Source: Steroidobacteraceae bacterium
GTDB lineage: Bacteria > Pseudomonadota > Gammaproteobacteria > Steroidobacterales > Steroidobacteraceae
NCBI GenBank assembly: GCA_021325695.1
Contig: JAJTCR010000114.1
Coordinates: forward strand, 1-5,682
Direction: 5' to 3'
DNA length: 5,682 nucleotides
Below the pieces are notes generated by a model. It was given only the letters and a program-made list of their open reading frames with translations, was not told where the DNA came from and ran no database searches. The position numbers and the translations under genes are program-made. The first letter of the stretch is position 1; each line of letters begins with the position of its first letter. This document shows, one piece after another, positions 1 through 5,025 of this stretch.

Positions 1-59
1 GTCCGGTCAAGGGCCTGCAGACGCTGATGCCGCTGATGGCGCGCGAACTGCAGAGCTGA
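1..59 (+). CDS. C-terminal tail of an unidentified protein (5' end outside window)
   Basis: The frame beginning at base 3 is open from the window edge to a TGA at 57-59 and encodes the tail PVKGLQTLMPLMARELQS. All but one of its 18 codons end in G or C, which matches the codon bias of the clear genes here and argues that it is real coding sequence, although it is very short. The tail is too short to assign a family. It is amphipathic-helix-like, ending in a Leu/Met-rich stretch. The gene converges on the cardiolipin synthase-like gene with only 12 bp between the two stop codons, and I see no terminator hairpin in that gap. Confidence 0.6.
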   Translation, partial: PVKGLQTLMPLMARELQS

Positions 60-71
60 TCGCCGCGGCGG

Positions 72-1358
72 TCACATCTGCGAGGCGAAGATCGAGGAAA
101 GCTTTTCCACGGCTTTTTCGTGCCACGGCCGCCGGGCCCAGGCGGCGTACGTCACCAGTCGCGACCGAGCGAGGTCCTCCTCGAACACGCGTTCGATCTC
201 GGCGGCGAACGCGGGGTCGTAGACGTTCAGGTTGGCCTCGTCGTTGAGCCTGAACGAGCGGTTGTCGAAGTTCGTCGAGCCCACCGAGACCAGCTGGGAA
301 TCGACGATCAGGGCCTTGCAGTGGAACATCGCGGGCTGGAACTCGTGGATCTTCGCGCCCGCACGCAGCAACACACCCCAGTCGCCCCGTGAGGCGCGGC
401 GCGTCACCTGCGAATCGATGTATTCGCCGGGCACGATGATGCGCAGTCGCACGCCGCGCTCGAGCGCGGCCAGCAGGGCACGACGCGTCAGCGCGTCGGG
501 CACGAAGTAGGCGGCCGACAGGTCGATCGTGTGCTCGGCCGCGGTGATCGACAGCAGGTACATGAGCTGCATGCTGTCGCCGCCACCGGACGGTGAACTC
601 GTGAACACCTGCCCGAGGGCGGTCCCCACCGGTTCGAGCGCGGGGAAATAGGCTTCGCCCTGCAGCACCTTGCCCGTGGTCTTGATCCAGTTGTCCATGA
701 AGGCGGCCTGCATTTGCGCCACCGCCGGGCCCTCGAGCCGGTAGTGCGAATCGCGCCAGTGCTTCGGATCCGCCGCGTCGCCGTCCCAGTCGTCGCTGAT
801 GCCGACGCCGCCGGTGAAGCCGATCCGGCCGTCGACGACCAGCAGCTTGCGGTGGGTGCGGTTGTTCATCCGCGTCAGGTGGTACCAGTGCAGCGGATGA
901 AATCGGTGCACCTCGACGCCGGCGGCCACCATCCGGTCGAGCAGCGCCTCTTCCATTTTCTGGCTGCCGACCCAGTCGATCAGCACGTGCACGCGAACGC
1001 CCCGGCGGGCCTGCTCGCTCAGCGCGTCGGCGAACCGCCGCCCGATGTCGCCCGACCAGTAGATGTACGTTTCGAACGTGATCGTCGAGCGCGCGCTGCG
1101 GATCGCTTCGAGCATCGCGGGAAAGATCTCGACGCCGTTCTCGAAGTTCTCGACGCGGTTGCCGTCGATGATCGGCGGCCCGAGCAGGATGCCGAGCTCA
1201 CGGCGGAACTGCGGATCCTGCACGCCATAACGATGTTCGAGGGATTTCTCGATCTCGCTTTCCGACGTGACGAAGTTGAGCGCCACGATCGTGACGACGA
1301 TGGCGACGACGGCGCCGACCAGGGCGGCCAGGACCATTCGCTTGCGGCTCCAGGCCAT
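72..1358 (-). CDS. Cardiolipin synthase / phospholipase D family protein, membrane anchored
   Basis: Predicted 428-residue member of the phospholipase D superfamily, most like bacterial cardiolipin synthases, which join phosphatidylglycerol (or another phospholipid) head groups to make cardiolipin at the inner membrane. Seen in the sequence: a basic N-terminus (SRKR) followed by one hydrophobic segment at about residues 9-30, then two PLD domains. Both catalytic HxKxxxxD motifs are intact: H169/K171/D176, followed by GFTGG, and H346/K348/D353, followed by the typical GSTNFDNRS. Length is close to the 400-480 residues usual for the family. I prefer the ATG at 1358 because GAGGA lies 5 bases upstream on the minus strand. 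An in-frame ATG at 1412 would add 18 residues but has no such site. It lies downstream of the sigma/anti-sigma operon on the same strand, 147 bp away, probably as a separate unit. A phospholipase D hydrolase rather than a synthase cannot be excluded from motifs alone. Confidence 0.92.
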   Translation of the reverse strand: MAWSRKRMVLAALVGAVVAIVVTIVALNFVTSESEIEKSLEHRYGVQDPQFRRELGILLGPPIIDGNRVENFENGVEIFPAMLEAIRSARSTITFETYIYWSGDIGRRFADALSEQARRGVRVHVLIDWVGSQKMEEALLDRMVAAGVEVHRFHPLHWYHLTRMNNRTHRKLLVVDGRIGFTGGVGISDDWDGDAADPKHWRDSHYRLEGPAVAQMQAAFMDNWIKTTGKVLQGEAYFPALEPVGTALGQVFTSSPSGGGDSMQLMYLLSITAAEHTIDLSAAYFVPDALTRRALLAALERGVRLRIIVPGEYIDSQVTRRASRGDWGVLLRAGAKIHEFQPAMFHCKALIVDSQLVSVGSTNFDNRSFRLNDEANLNVYDPAFAAEIERVFEEDLARSRLVTYAAWARRPWHEKAVEKLSSIFASQM

Positions 1359-1363
1359 GGGCG

Positions 1364-1368
1364 TCCTC
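1364..1368 (-). promoter_or_regulatory. Ribosome binding site deciding the cardiolipin synthase-like start
   Basis: On the minus strand the sequence reads GAGGA-CGCCC-ATG, a good Shine-Dalgarno match at 5-base spacing from the ATG at 1358. It supports this start over the in-frame upstream ATG at 1412. Confidence 0.65.
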
Positions 1369-1430
1369 GGGAAGACCTTTCGGACGTCCAGCGTTCCCGG
1401 CGCAGCGCACAATGCCTATCAGACAGCCAC

Positions 1431-1469
1431 CCAAAAGAGCCCGCCGGCACGGGACGCCGTCCTCCGGGC
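1431..1469 (-). terminator. Possible intrinsic terminator of the sigma/anti-sigma operon
   Basis: On the minus strand, about 37 bases after the anti-sigma stop codon, GCCCG (1469-1465) can pair with CGGGC (1443-1439). The inner inverted repeat GGACG-G-CGTCC lies at 1462-1452. The 3' arm is followed directly by TCTTTTGGG, a short U-rich run. An alternative stem CCCG-TGCCGG-CGGG ends at the same T-run. The stems are short and the T-run is only four bases, so this is a weak but well-placed candidate, also lying upstream of the next gene on that strand. Confidence 0.35.
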
Positions 1470-1505
1470 GAAGGTGCTTCGGAAGCCACCTCGGTCGAGG
1501 GCAGC

Positions 1506-2264
1506 TCAACGTCGGGGCGACGACTCCCAGCCCGCGTCACGCGCGGCGGCTTCGGCGTTCGCGTCCAGCGCGTCGCCCGCGATCGTTGCCTCGACGAGCG
1601 TCCGCACGCTCGCGGGCAGCGCGGCGCTCCTCGCCTGTCGCAGGTTCGTATCCGCCGCAACGTCGGGGATCGACTCGAGGATCCGCACTTGCCAGGCGCC
1701 GCCGCGCGCGTGGCAGGCGAGCCCCGCCTGGGCGGTAGTCGCGCCCCGGATCTCGAAACTCCGGCAATAGTCGCCCGACGTCGCGAGATAGCTGACCCCG
1801 ATCGTGATCGGCGCGGAGCGTTCGGCGGCGAGCTGGCGCGACAGCGCCGTCGCCAGCGCGTCGGTCGCCACCATGCCCTCGGGACCGGAGGCGACGTACG
1901 TCTCCGGCGACTGTGGTGCCAGAACCTGTCGGCCGAGCAGAACGCCGACCACCAGGCTTGCGGCGACGGCGAACCATCGTGGCGGGTTCCACGTTGCTGG
2001 GCGCCGTGCCTTCGCCGGCCACCTCGCGACGCCTCCCTCGCGTGCGCTCGATCTCCGCACCGCGAGCAGCAGGCCATCGGGCACGGGCTCGGAGAGCGTG
2101 GGATCGAACACGGCCTTGAGTTCGCGCCGCAGGCGTCGTTGCACCTCGACCCGCCGCGCGAGCCCTGGGTCCGTGGCGAGCGCGCATTCGAAGGCTTCGC
2201 GTGTTGCGTCGTCCAGTTCGCCGTCGACGTAGGCGAGCAGCGTTTCGTCGTCGTACTCGTTCAT
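1506..2264 (-). CDS. Transmembrane anti-sigma factor, probable partner of the adjacent ECF sigma factor
   Basis: Predicted 252-residue single-pass membrane protein that most likely holds the neighbouring ECF sigma factor inactive at the inner membrane. The N-terminus (residues 1-50, including DETLLAYVDGELDD and a DPGLARRVE helix) resembles the cytoplasmic sigma-binding region of many proteobacterial anti-sigma factors. It lacks the HxxxCxxC zinc motif of the ZAS class, having only C27 there. One hydrophobic segment spans about residues 97-115 (WFAVAASLVVGVLLG), leaving a C-terminal domain of about 135 residues on the periplasmic side. That domain has two cysteines, in DYCRSFEIRG (C167) and GLACHARGGAW (C184), a pattern I associate with extracytoplasmic domains of similar anti-sigma proteins. 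The ATG at 2264 overlaps the sigma stop as ATGA, so translation is probably coupled, and only a G-rich run precedes it. The frame stays open upstream to about 2690, but that part is antisense-frame noise within the sigma gene. What it senses is unknown. Confidence 0.85.
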   Translation of the reverse strand: MNEYDDETLLAYVDGELDDATREAFECALATDPGLARRVEVQRRLRRELKAVFDPTLSEPVPDGLLLAVRRSSAREGGVARWPAKARRPATWNPPRWFAVAASLVVGVLLGRQVLAPQSPETYVASGPEGMVATDALATALSRQLAAERSAPITIGVSYLATSGDYCRSFEIRGATTAQAGLACHARGGAWQVRILESIPDVAADTNLRQARSAALPASVRTLVEATIAGDALDANAEAAARDAGWESSPRR

Positions 2265-2788
2265 CGTGCCCCCGTGACGGAGGGTTCGAGATGGGTCGTG
2301 AGCGCAGTGCGCGCGCGCGCGAGCCGGCTCGTCAGTGTTCCGATCGGCACGCCCATGACGTCCGCCGCTTCCTTGTAGGAGAGTCCTTCGACCAGCACGA
2401 GGCCGACCGCAAGACGTTGCTCGTCCGGCAGCGTCGCAAGGGCACGCCGCAACGCGATGTTCTCGAGCGTCGCGTCCGAGGACGCGCCCGCCGCTTCGCC
2501 GGCCGCGTCCTCCGGGGCGAACAGCCGGTCGCGACGTTGCCGGCTTCGCAGCTCGTCCAGCCAGGCGTGGCGCACGATCCCGAACAGCCAGTGCAAAGGG
2601 TTCGAACCCGGTCGGTACTGGTCGAGGTGGCGCAGCGCGCGTTCGACGGCGAGTTGCACGAGGTCGTCCGCGTCGTGCACGTTGCGACACAGCGTCCGCG
2701 CGAAGCGCCGCAGGCGTGGCAGTGCATCGACGATGGCCTCGCTCAAGTCCACCTGGGCACTACGCCCGGAGCGCGCACTTTCTTCCAT
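2261..2788 (-). CDS. ECF-type RNA polymerase sigma factor (sigma-70 family)
   Basis: Predicted 175-residue extracytoplasmic-function sigma factor that would direct RNA polymerase to a small set of promoters when released from its anti-sigma factor. Seen in the sequence: a region 2 domain at about residues 18-85 with NVHDADDLVQLAVERAL (regions 2.1-2.2) and HWLFGIVRHAWLDELR (2.3-2.4), a linker rich in Ala/Glu, and a region 4 domain at about 110-165 with LPDEQR and the helix-turn-helix GLSYKEAADVMGVPIGTLTS. There is no region 1.1 or region 3, and the size is typical of ECF factors. I chose the ATG at 2788 because family members begin shortly before region 2. The frame is open further upstream to 2890, with in-frame ATGs at 2839 and 2878, but that stretch would run into the divergent protease gene and is unlike a sigma N-terminus. 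No clear Shine-Dalgarno site precedes the ATG at 2788, so the exact start is uncertain. It forms an operon with the anti-sigma gene through a 4-base overlap. Confidence 0.9.
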   Translation of the reverse strand: MEESARSGRSAQVDLSEAIVDALPRLRRFARTLCRNVHDADDLVQLAVERALRHLDQYRPGSNPLHWLFGIVRHAWLDELRSRQRRDRLFAPEDAAGEAAGASSDATLENIALRRALATLPDEQRLAVGLVLVEGLSYKEAADVMGVPIGTLTSRLARARTALTTHLEPSVTGAR

Positions 2789-2837
2789 GTCCGAAAATTT
2801 ATTTTTCCACGTGATGCGCGGGCAGTAATGTTGCCAC
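2789..2837. promoter_or_regulatory. 49-bp divergent intergenic region between sigma factor and protease genes
   Basis: This short spacer must hold or adjoin the control signals for both divergent genes. It contains the only markedly AT-rich stretch in the window (2793-2806), with a GAAAA-TTTAT-TTTTC inverted repeat at 2793-2807, directly followed by the 6-bp palindrome CACGTG (2808-2813). A further perfect inverted repeat, TTGCCA-CA-TGGCAA, at 2831-2844 covers the protease start codon. I cannot assign -35/-10 boxes confidently on either strand. Function as promoter or operator is inferred from position and composition. Confidence 0.45.
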
Positions 2838-4166
2838 ATGGCAAGCACGCCCACGCGCGACTGGATACTCCGGGGCATCGGCTGCGTCATGACGTGCTGG
2901 ATCTCAGCGCCGCCGGCTCAGGTCACCCTGCCGGAGCTGGACGTGAAATTGCCGTCGGCAAAATTGCCCGCGTCGTCCCTCGACCCGGCTGGTGCCGGGA
3001 GACTCGCCGCGAAGGTGGACGCCCGCAAGCTGCGTGTCCGCGCACGTGTGCGCGCACACCCGGACCGCCTGGCCGTCGATCCGCGCGGTGAACTGGTCGT
3101 GCGCGGCGAGTTGCTGGCGGAGCCGTCGAACGACGCGGCAATGCGTGCCTGGGCCGATGCCGGCTTCAGGGTTCTGCGCCAACGGTCCCTCGCGGACTTC
3201 GGCCTCGATCTGTACGTGCTCGAGCCGCCGGCCGGCCGGGCGCTCGATGCATCGCTGCGTCGGCTACGTACACTCGACCCCCCAGGGCATTACGACTTTC
3301 ACCATGTCCTGACCGACGGTGGGTCGGCCGACGTCGGTAACGTCGCGAACGACGTCGCGACGCCGGCGAGTCCCGCCCGAACCGTCCGCGTGGGATTGAT
3401 CGACGGCGGGCTGGCCGCAACGCACGAAGCCTTCGCCGGTGTGGGCCTGCTGGTCCACGGCTGCGGGGACGAGCGCGTGCCGAGCACCCACGGCACGGCC
3501 GTGGGCGCGTTGCTGGCGGAGTCGCTCGGCGCGCGCGCGAACGGCGGCGCCCAGGGTGTCGAACTCGTCGCGGCCGACGTGTATTGCGGCGATGCCACTG
3601 GCGGTGCCGTCGAGCGCGTGATCGACGCGTTGGGCTGGATGTCGCAGCGGCAGGTGCCCGTGATCAACGTGAGCCTCGTCGGACCGCGCAACCGTGTACT
3701 CGAGCGCGTGATCGCGCGGGTCATCGCGCGCGGACACACGATCGTCGCCGCGGTGGGTAACGACGGTCCCGCCGCGTCACCGCTGTTTCCGGCGGCATAC
3801 GAGGGCGTGGTCGGCGTGACTGCGGTGGATCGACGCAGGCGGGTCCTGCTGGAAGCCGGTCGTGGACCGCATGTCGACTTCGCGGCGCTGGGCACGGACC
3901 TGCAGGCGGCCACGTTGCCGCACGGACGAGCCTCGGTCCGCGGGACTTCATTCGCGGCCCCGCAGGTCGCGGCCATGTTCGCGCGGCGATTGCAACGTGC
4001 CGATCCGGCGGCCGCCGCGGCCGCCTTCGAAGCCCTGGCGCACGAGGCGATCGACCTAGGCGCCCGGGGGCGCCATCCGATTTACGGCCTGGGCTGGGTT
4101 GAAATCCCGTCGCCGGACGGGAAGTCGGCTGCGCCTGGGCTTCTGTCAAAAGACCGGGCCCAGTAG
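2838..4166 (+). CDS. Secreted S8 family (subtilisin-like) serine peptidase
   Basis: Predicted 442-residue exported serine protease. The N-terminus has a basic region (R7, R12), a hydrophobic stretch ILRGIGCVMTCWISA and a possible signal peptidase site after SAPPA (about residue 27). Residues about 60-160 look like a propeptide, ending in LRRLRTLDPPGHYDFHHV, a kind of segment I recall from related proteobacterial S8 peptidases. The catalytic domain (about 182-425) carries the full set: Asp189 in VGLIDGG, His218 in STHGTAVGALLA, oxyanion Asn308 in VAAVGNDGPAASP and Ser371 in RGTSFAAPQVA. C209 and C250 are the only cysteines after the signal region and may form a disulfide near the active site. 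The ATG at 2838 is the first usable start, since an in-frame TAA lies just upstream (2826-2828), but it has no strong ribosome binding site. It is divergent from the sigma factor gene and 86 bp upstream of another secreted-protein gene. The substrate is unknown; processing of an envelope protein or of the anti-sigma factor is only a hypothesis. Confidence 0.93.
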   Translation: MASTPTRDWILRGIGCVMTCWISAPPAQVTLPELDVKLPSAKLPASSLDPAGAGRLAAKVDARKLRVRARVRAHPDRLAVDPRGELVVRGELLAEPSNDAAMRAWADAGFRVLRQRSLADFGLDLYVLEPPAGRALDASLRRLRTLDPPGHYDFHHVLTDGGSADVGNVANDVATPASPARTVRVGLIDGGLAATHEAFAGVGLLVHGCGDERVPSTHGTAVGALLAESLGARANGGAQGVELVAADVYCGDATGGAVERVIDALGWMSQRQVPVINVSLVGPRNRVLERVIARVIARGHTIVAAVGNDGPAASPLFPAAYEGVVGVTAVDRRRRVLLEAGRGPHVDFAALGTDLQAATLPHGRASVRGTSFAAPQVAAMFARRLQRADPAAAAAAFEALAHEAIDLGARGRHPIYGLGWVEIPSPDGKSAAPGLLSKDRAQ

Positions 4167-4174
4167 ATCCGCGT

Positions 4175-4202
4175 GGAAGAAATGCCGACTGCCGGTCGTA
4201 TA
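4175..4202 (+). promoter_or_regulatory. Candidate ECF-like promoter before the low-complexity secreted protein
   Basis: GGAAG at 4175-4179 is followed after 15 bases by GTCGTATA at 4195-4202. The GGAA...GTC layout and spacing resemble promoters used by many ECF sigma factors. A start near 4208-4210 would leave a leader of about 43 bases containing the hairpin and the ribosome binding site. The motif is short, so chance is a real possibility. Confidence 0.3.
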
Positions 4203-4215
4203 GCTCATCGAAGCA

Positions 4216-4231
4216 CGCGGACTGTTCCGCG
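4216..4231 (+). other. Leader hairpin upstream of the low-complexity secreted protein
   Basis: A perfect 6-bp inverted repeat, CGCGGA-CTGT-TCCGCG, has a 4-base loop and ends about 9 bases before the GAGGA ribosome binding site of the gene at 4253. There is no T-run, so it is not a convincing terminator for the protease gene. It could stabilise the mRNA 5' end or be a DNA operator. No function can be read from sequence. Confidence 0.35.
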
Positions 4232-4252
4232 GTCACGGTGAGGAAAGACGAC

Positions 4253-4891
4253 ATGAATACCAAGCATCGTTCGCTCGCGTTGGGCGCGGCGTTGTGCGCG
4301 GCCTGGCTCTGGACGAGTCCGGCCTCCGCGCAGATTCTCGGCGGATCGCTGGGCGGCGGCGCGGGCGGGTCCCTGGTCGGCGGGCCGGGGTTCGCCGTCG
4401 GCGGCGACCTGCGCATGGATGCGAGCGGTTCGCTGCACGCGGATCCGGGTGCAGTCCGCTCGACGGCGGACGCGGCCCGAAGCCACGTGTCGGAGCGTGG
4501 GAGCACGACGCGCGCGCGCGCGACGGCGACGGGACGCCAGGCGATCGACGTCACCCAGGCGACGACCGGTGCAACGGCGGCAACGGCGGCAGCGGGGGGC
4601 GAGGTTACGCAGGGCAGCGTGTCCGGCAACGTCGACGCGGCGGCGGCCATCGCCACGGCGACGGAAGCGAGCGAAGTCACGTCCGGCGCCCGGGCGGTGC
4701 AGGCTGCGTCGCTACAGCGTGGGACGTTGGCCCCCTCGGCTGGATCTTCAGCTGAGGGCGCAAATCCGGACGACCAGCCGACGGAGGCGCAGGCGCCCGA
4801 CCGCAAACGTGCCGAGTCGCCCTCTGCGCACGGTCGAGCGGGTGGACGAGCATCGGCCACCGCCGGGCACGAGGTCGCCGCGTCGAACTGA
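4253..4891 (+). CDS. Secreted low-complexity Ala/Gly/Thr-rich protein of unknown function
   Basis: Predicted 212-residue exported protein with no recognised domain. The N-terminus is a convincing signal peptide: basic NTKHR, hydrophobic ALGAALCAAWLW, and a signal peptidase I site after SPASA (residue 26), giving a mature protein starting QILGG. Mature residues 27-55 are Gly-rich (GGSLGGGAGGSLVGG), 60-150 are rich in Ala, Thr and Ser (for example TGATAATAAAGGEVTQG), and the C-terminus from about 160 is hydrophilic, rich in Pro, Glu, Asp, Arg and Ser, and probably disordered. The mature chain has no cysteine. GAGGAAAG just before the ATG at 4253 supports this start; a GTG at 4238 would add five residues but lies in front of that site. 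The gene follows the S8 peptidase gene on the same strand by 86 bp. That invites the idea of a shared regulon or a substrate relationship, but nothing in the sequence shows it. G/C-rich third positions and the signal peptide argue that it is a real gene. Confidence 0.75.
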   Translation: MNTKHRSLALGAALCAAWLWTSPASAQILGGSLGGGAGGSLVGGPGFAVGGDLRMDASGSLHADPGAVRSTADAARSHVSERGSTTRARATATGRQAIDVTQATTGATAATAAAGGEVTQGSVSGNVDAAAAIATATEASEVTSGARAVQAASLQRGTLAPSAGSSAEGANPDDQPTEAQAPDRKRAESPSAHGRAGGRASATAGHEVAASN

Positions 4892-4905
4892 CGCGCCACG
4901 GCCGA

Positions 4906-4941
4906 GCAGGGGCGGACTCGTCGAGTCAGGTCCGTCCCTGC
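4906..4941 (+). terminator. Hairpin terminator after the low-complexity secreted protein gene
   Basis: GCAGGGGCGGAC (4906-4917) can pair with GTCCGTCCCTGC (4930-4941) as a 12-bp stem with a single G-U pair and a 12-base loop. It begins 14 bases after the stop codon at 4891 and is followed by the pyrimidine-rich TTCTCCTCT. The T content is lower than in a textbook intrinsic terminator, but stem strength and position are good. A second, competing palindrome, GACTCG-T-CGAGTC, sits at 4915-4927. Confidence 0.6.
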
Positions 4942-5012
4942 TTCTCCTCTGCGCACTCCGTCAGCTCGCGGTCGGCCACGCACCGAACCTGCGTGTCGTA
5001 CACTTGTTGCCC

Positions 5013-5018
5013 GGAGGA
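5013..5018 (+). promoter_or_regulatory. Strong ribosome binding site of the Bax inhibitor-1-like gene
   Basis: GGAGGA ends seven bases before the ATG at 5026, a near-ideal Shine-Dalgarno sequence that fixes this start. Between the upstream hairpin and this site (4951-5012), TACACT at 4999-5004 could be a -10 box, but I find no matching -35 box. Confidence 0.75.
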
Positions 5019-5025
5019 CACACGC

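Noticed and set aside
1371..1397. GGAAC-N16-GTC on the minus strand, resembling an ECF promoter for the cardiolipin synthase-like gene
   Set aside because: Transcription from it would begin at about 1365, inside the GAGGA ribosome binding site (1368-1364), so it would not give a properly translated message from the preferred start.
1019..2077. Open frame of 352 codons on the minus strand overlapping the PLD and anti-sigma genes
   Set aside because: Same strand but a different frame from two well-supported genes. It is extremely Arg/Ser-rich, typical of a GC-rich frame shadow.
714..2378. Open frame of 554 codons on the plus strand
   Set aside because: It lies antisense to the cardiolipin synthase-like, anti-sigma and sigma genes. 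Its translation is Arg/Pro/Ala/Asp-rich with no domain, as expected for a shadow frame in GC-rich DNA.
2201..3091. Open frame of 296 codons on the plus strand across the sigma gene and divergent spacer
   Set aside because: Antisense to the sigma gene, and it runs out of frame into the protease start. No domain; its apparent protein is Arg-rich.
4135..4163. CTGGGC...GCCCAG hairpin at the end of the protease gene considered as its terminator
   Set aside because: It overlaps the last codons, has a 17-base loop and is not followed by a T-run. The next gene on the strand may well be co-transcribed.
4571..4596. Short GCAACGGCG tandem repeat in the secreted-protein gene
   Set aside because: Only two full copies plus a degenerate third; explained by the Ala/Thr-rich coding composition.
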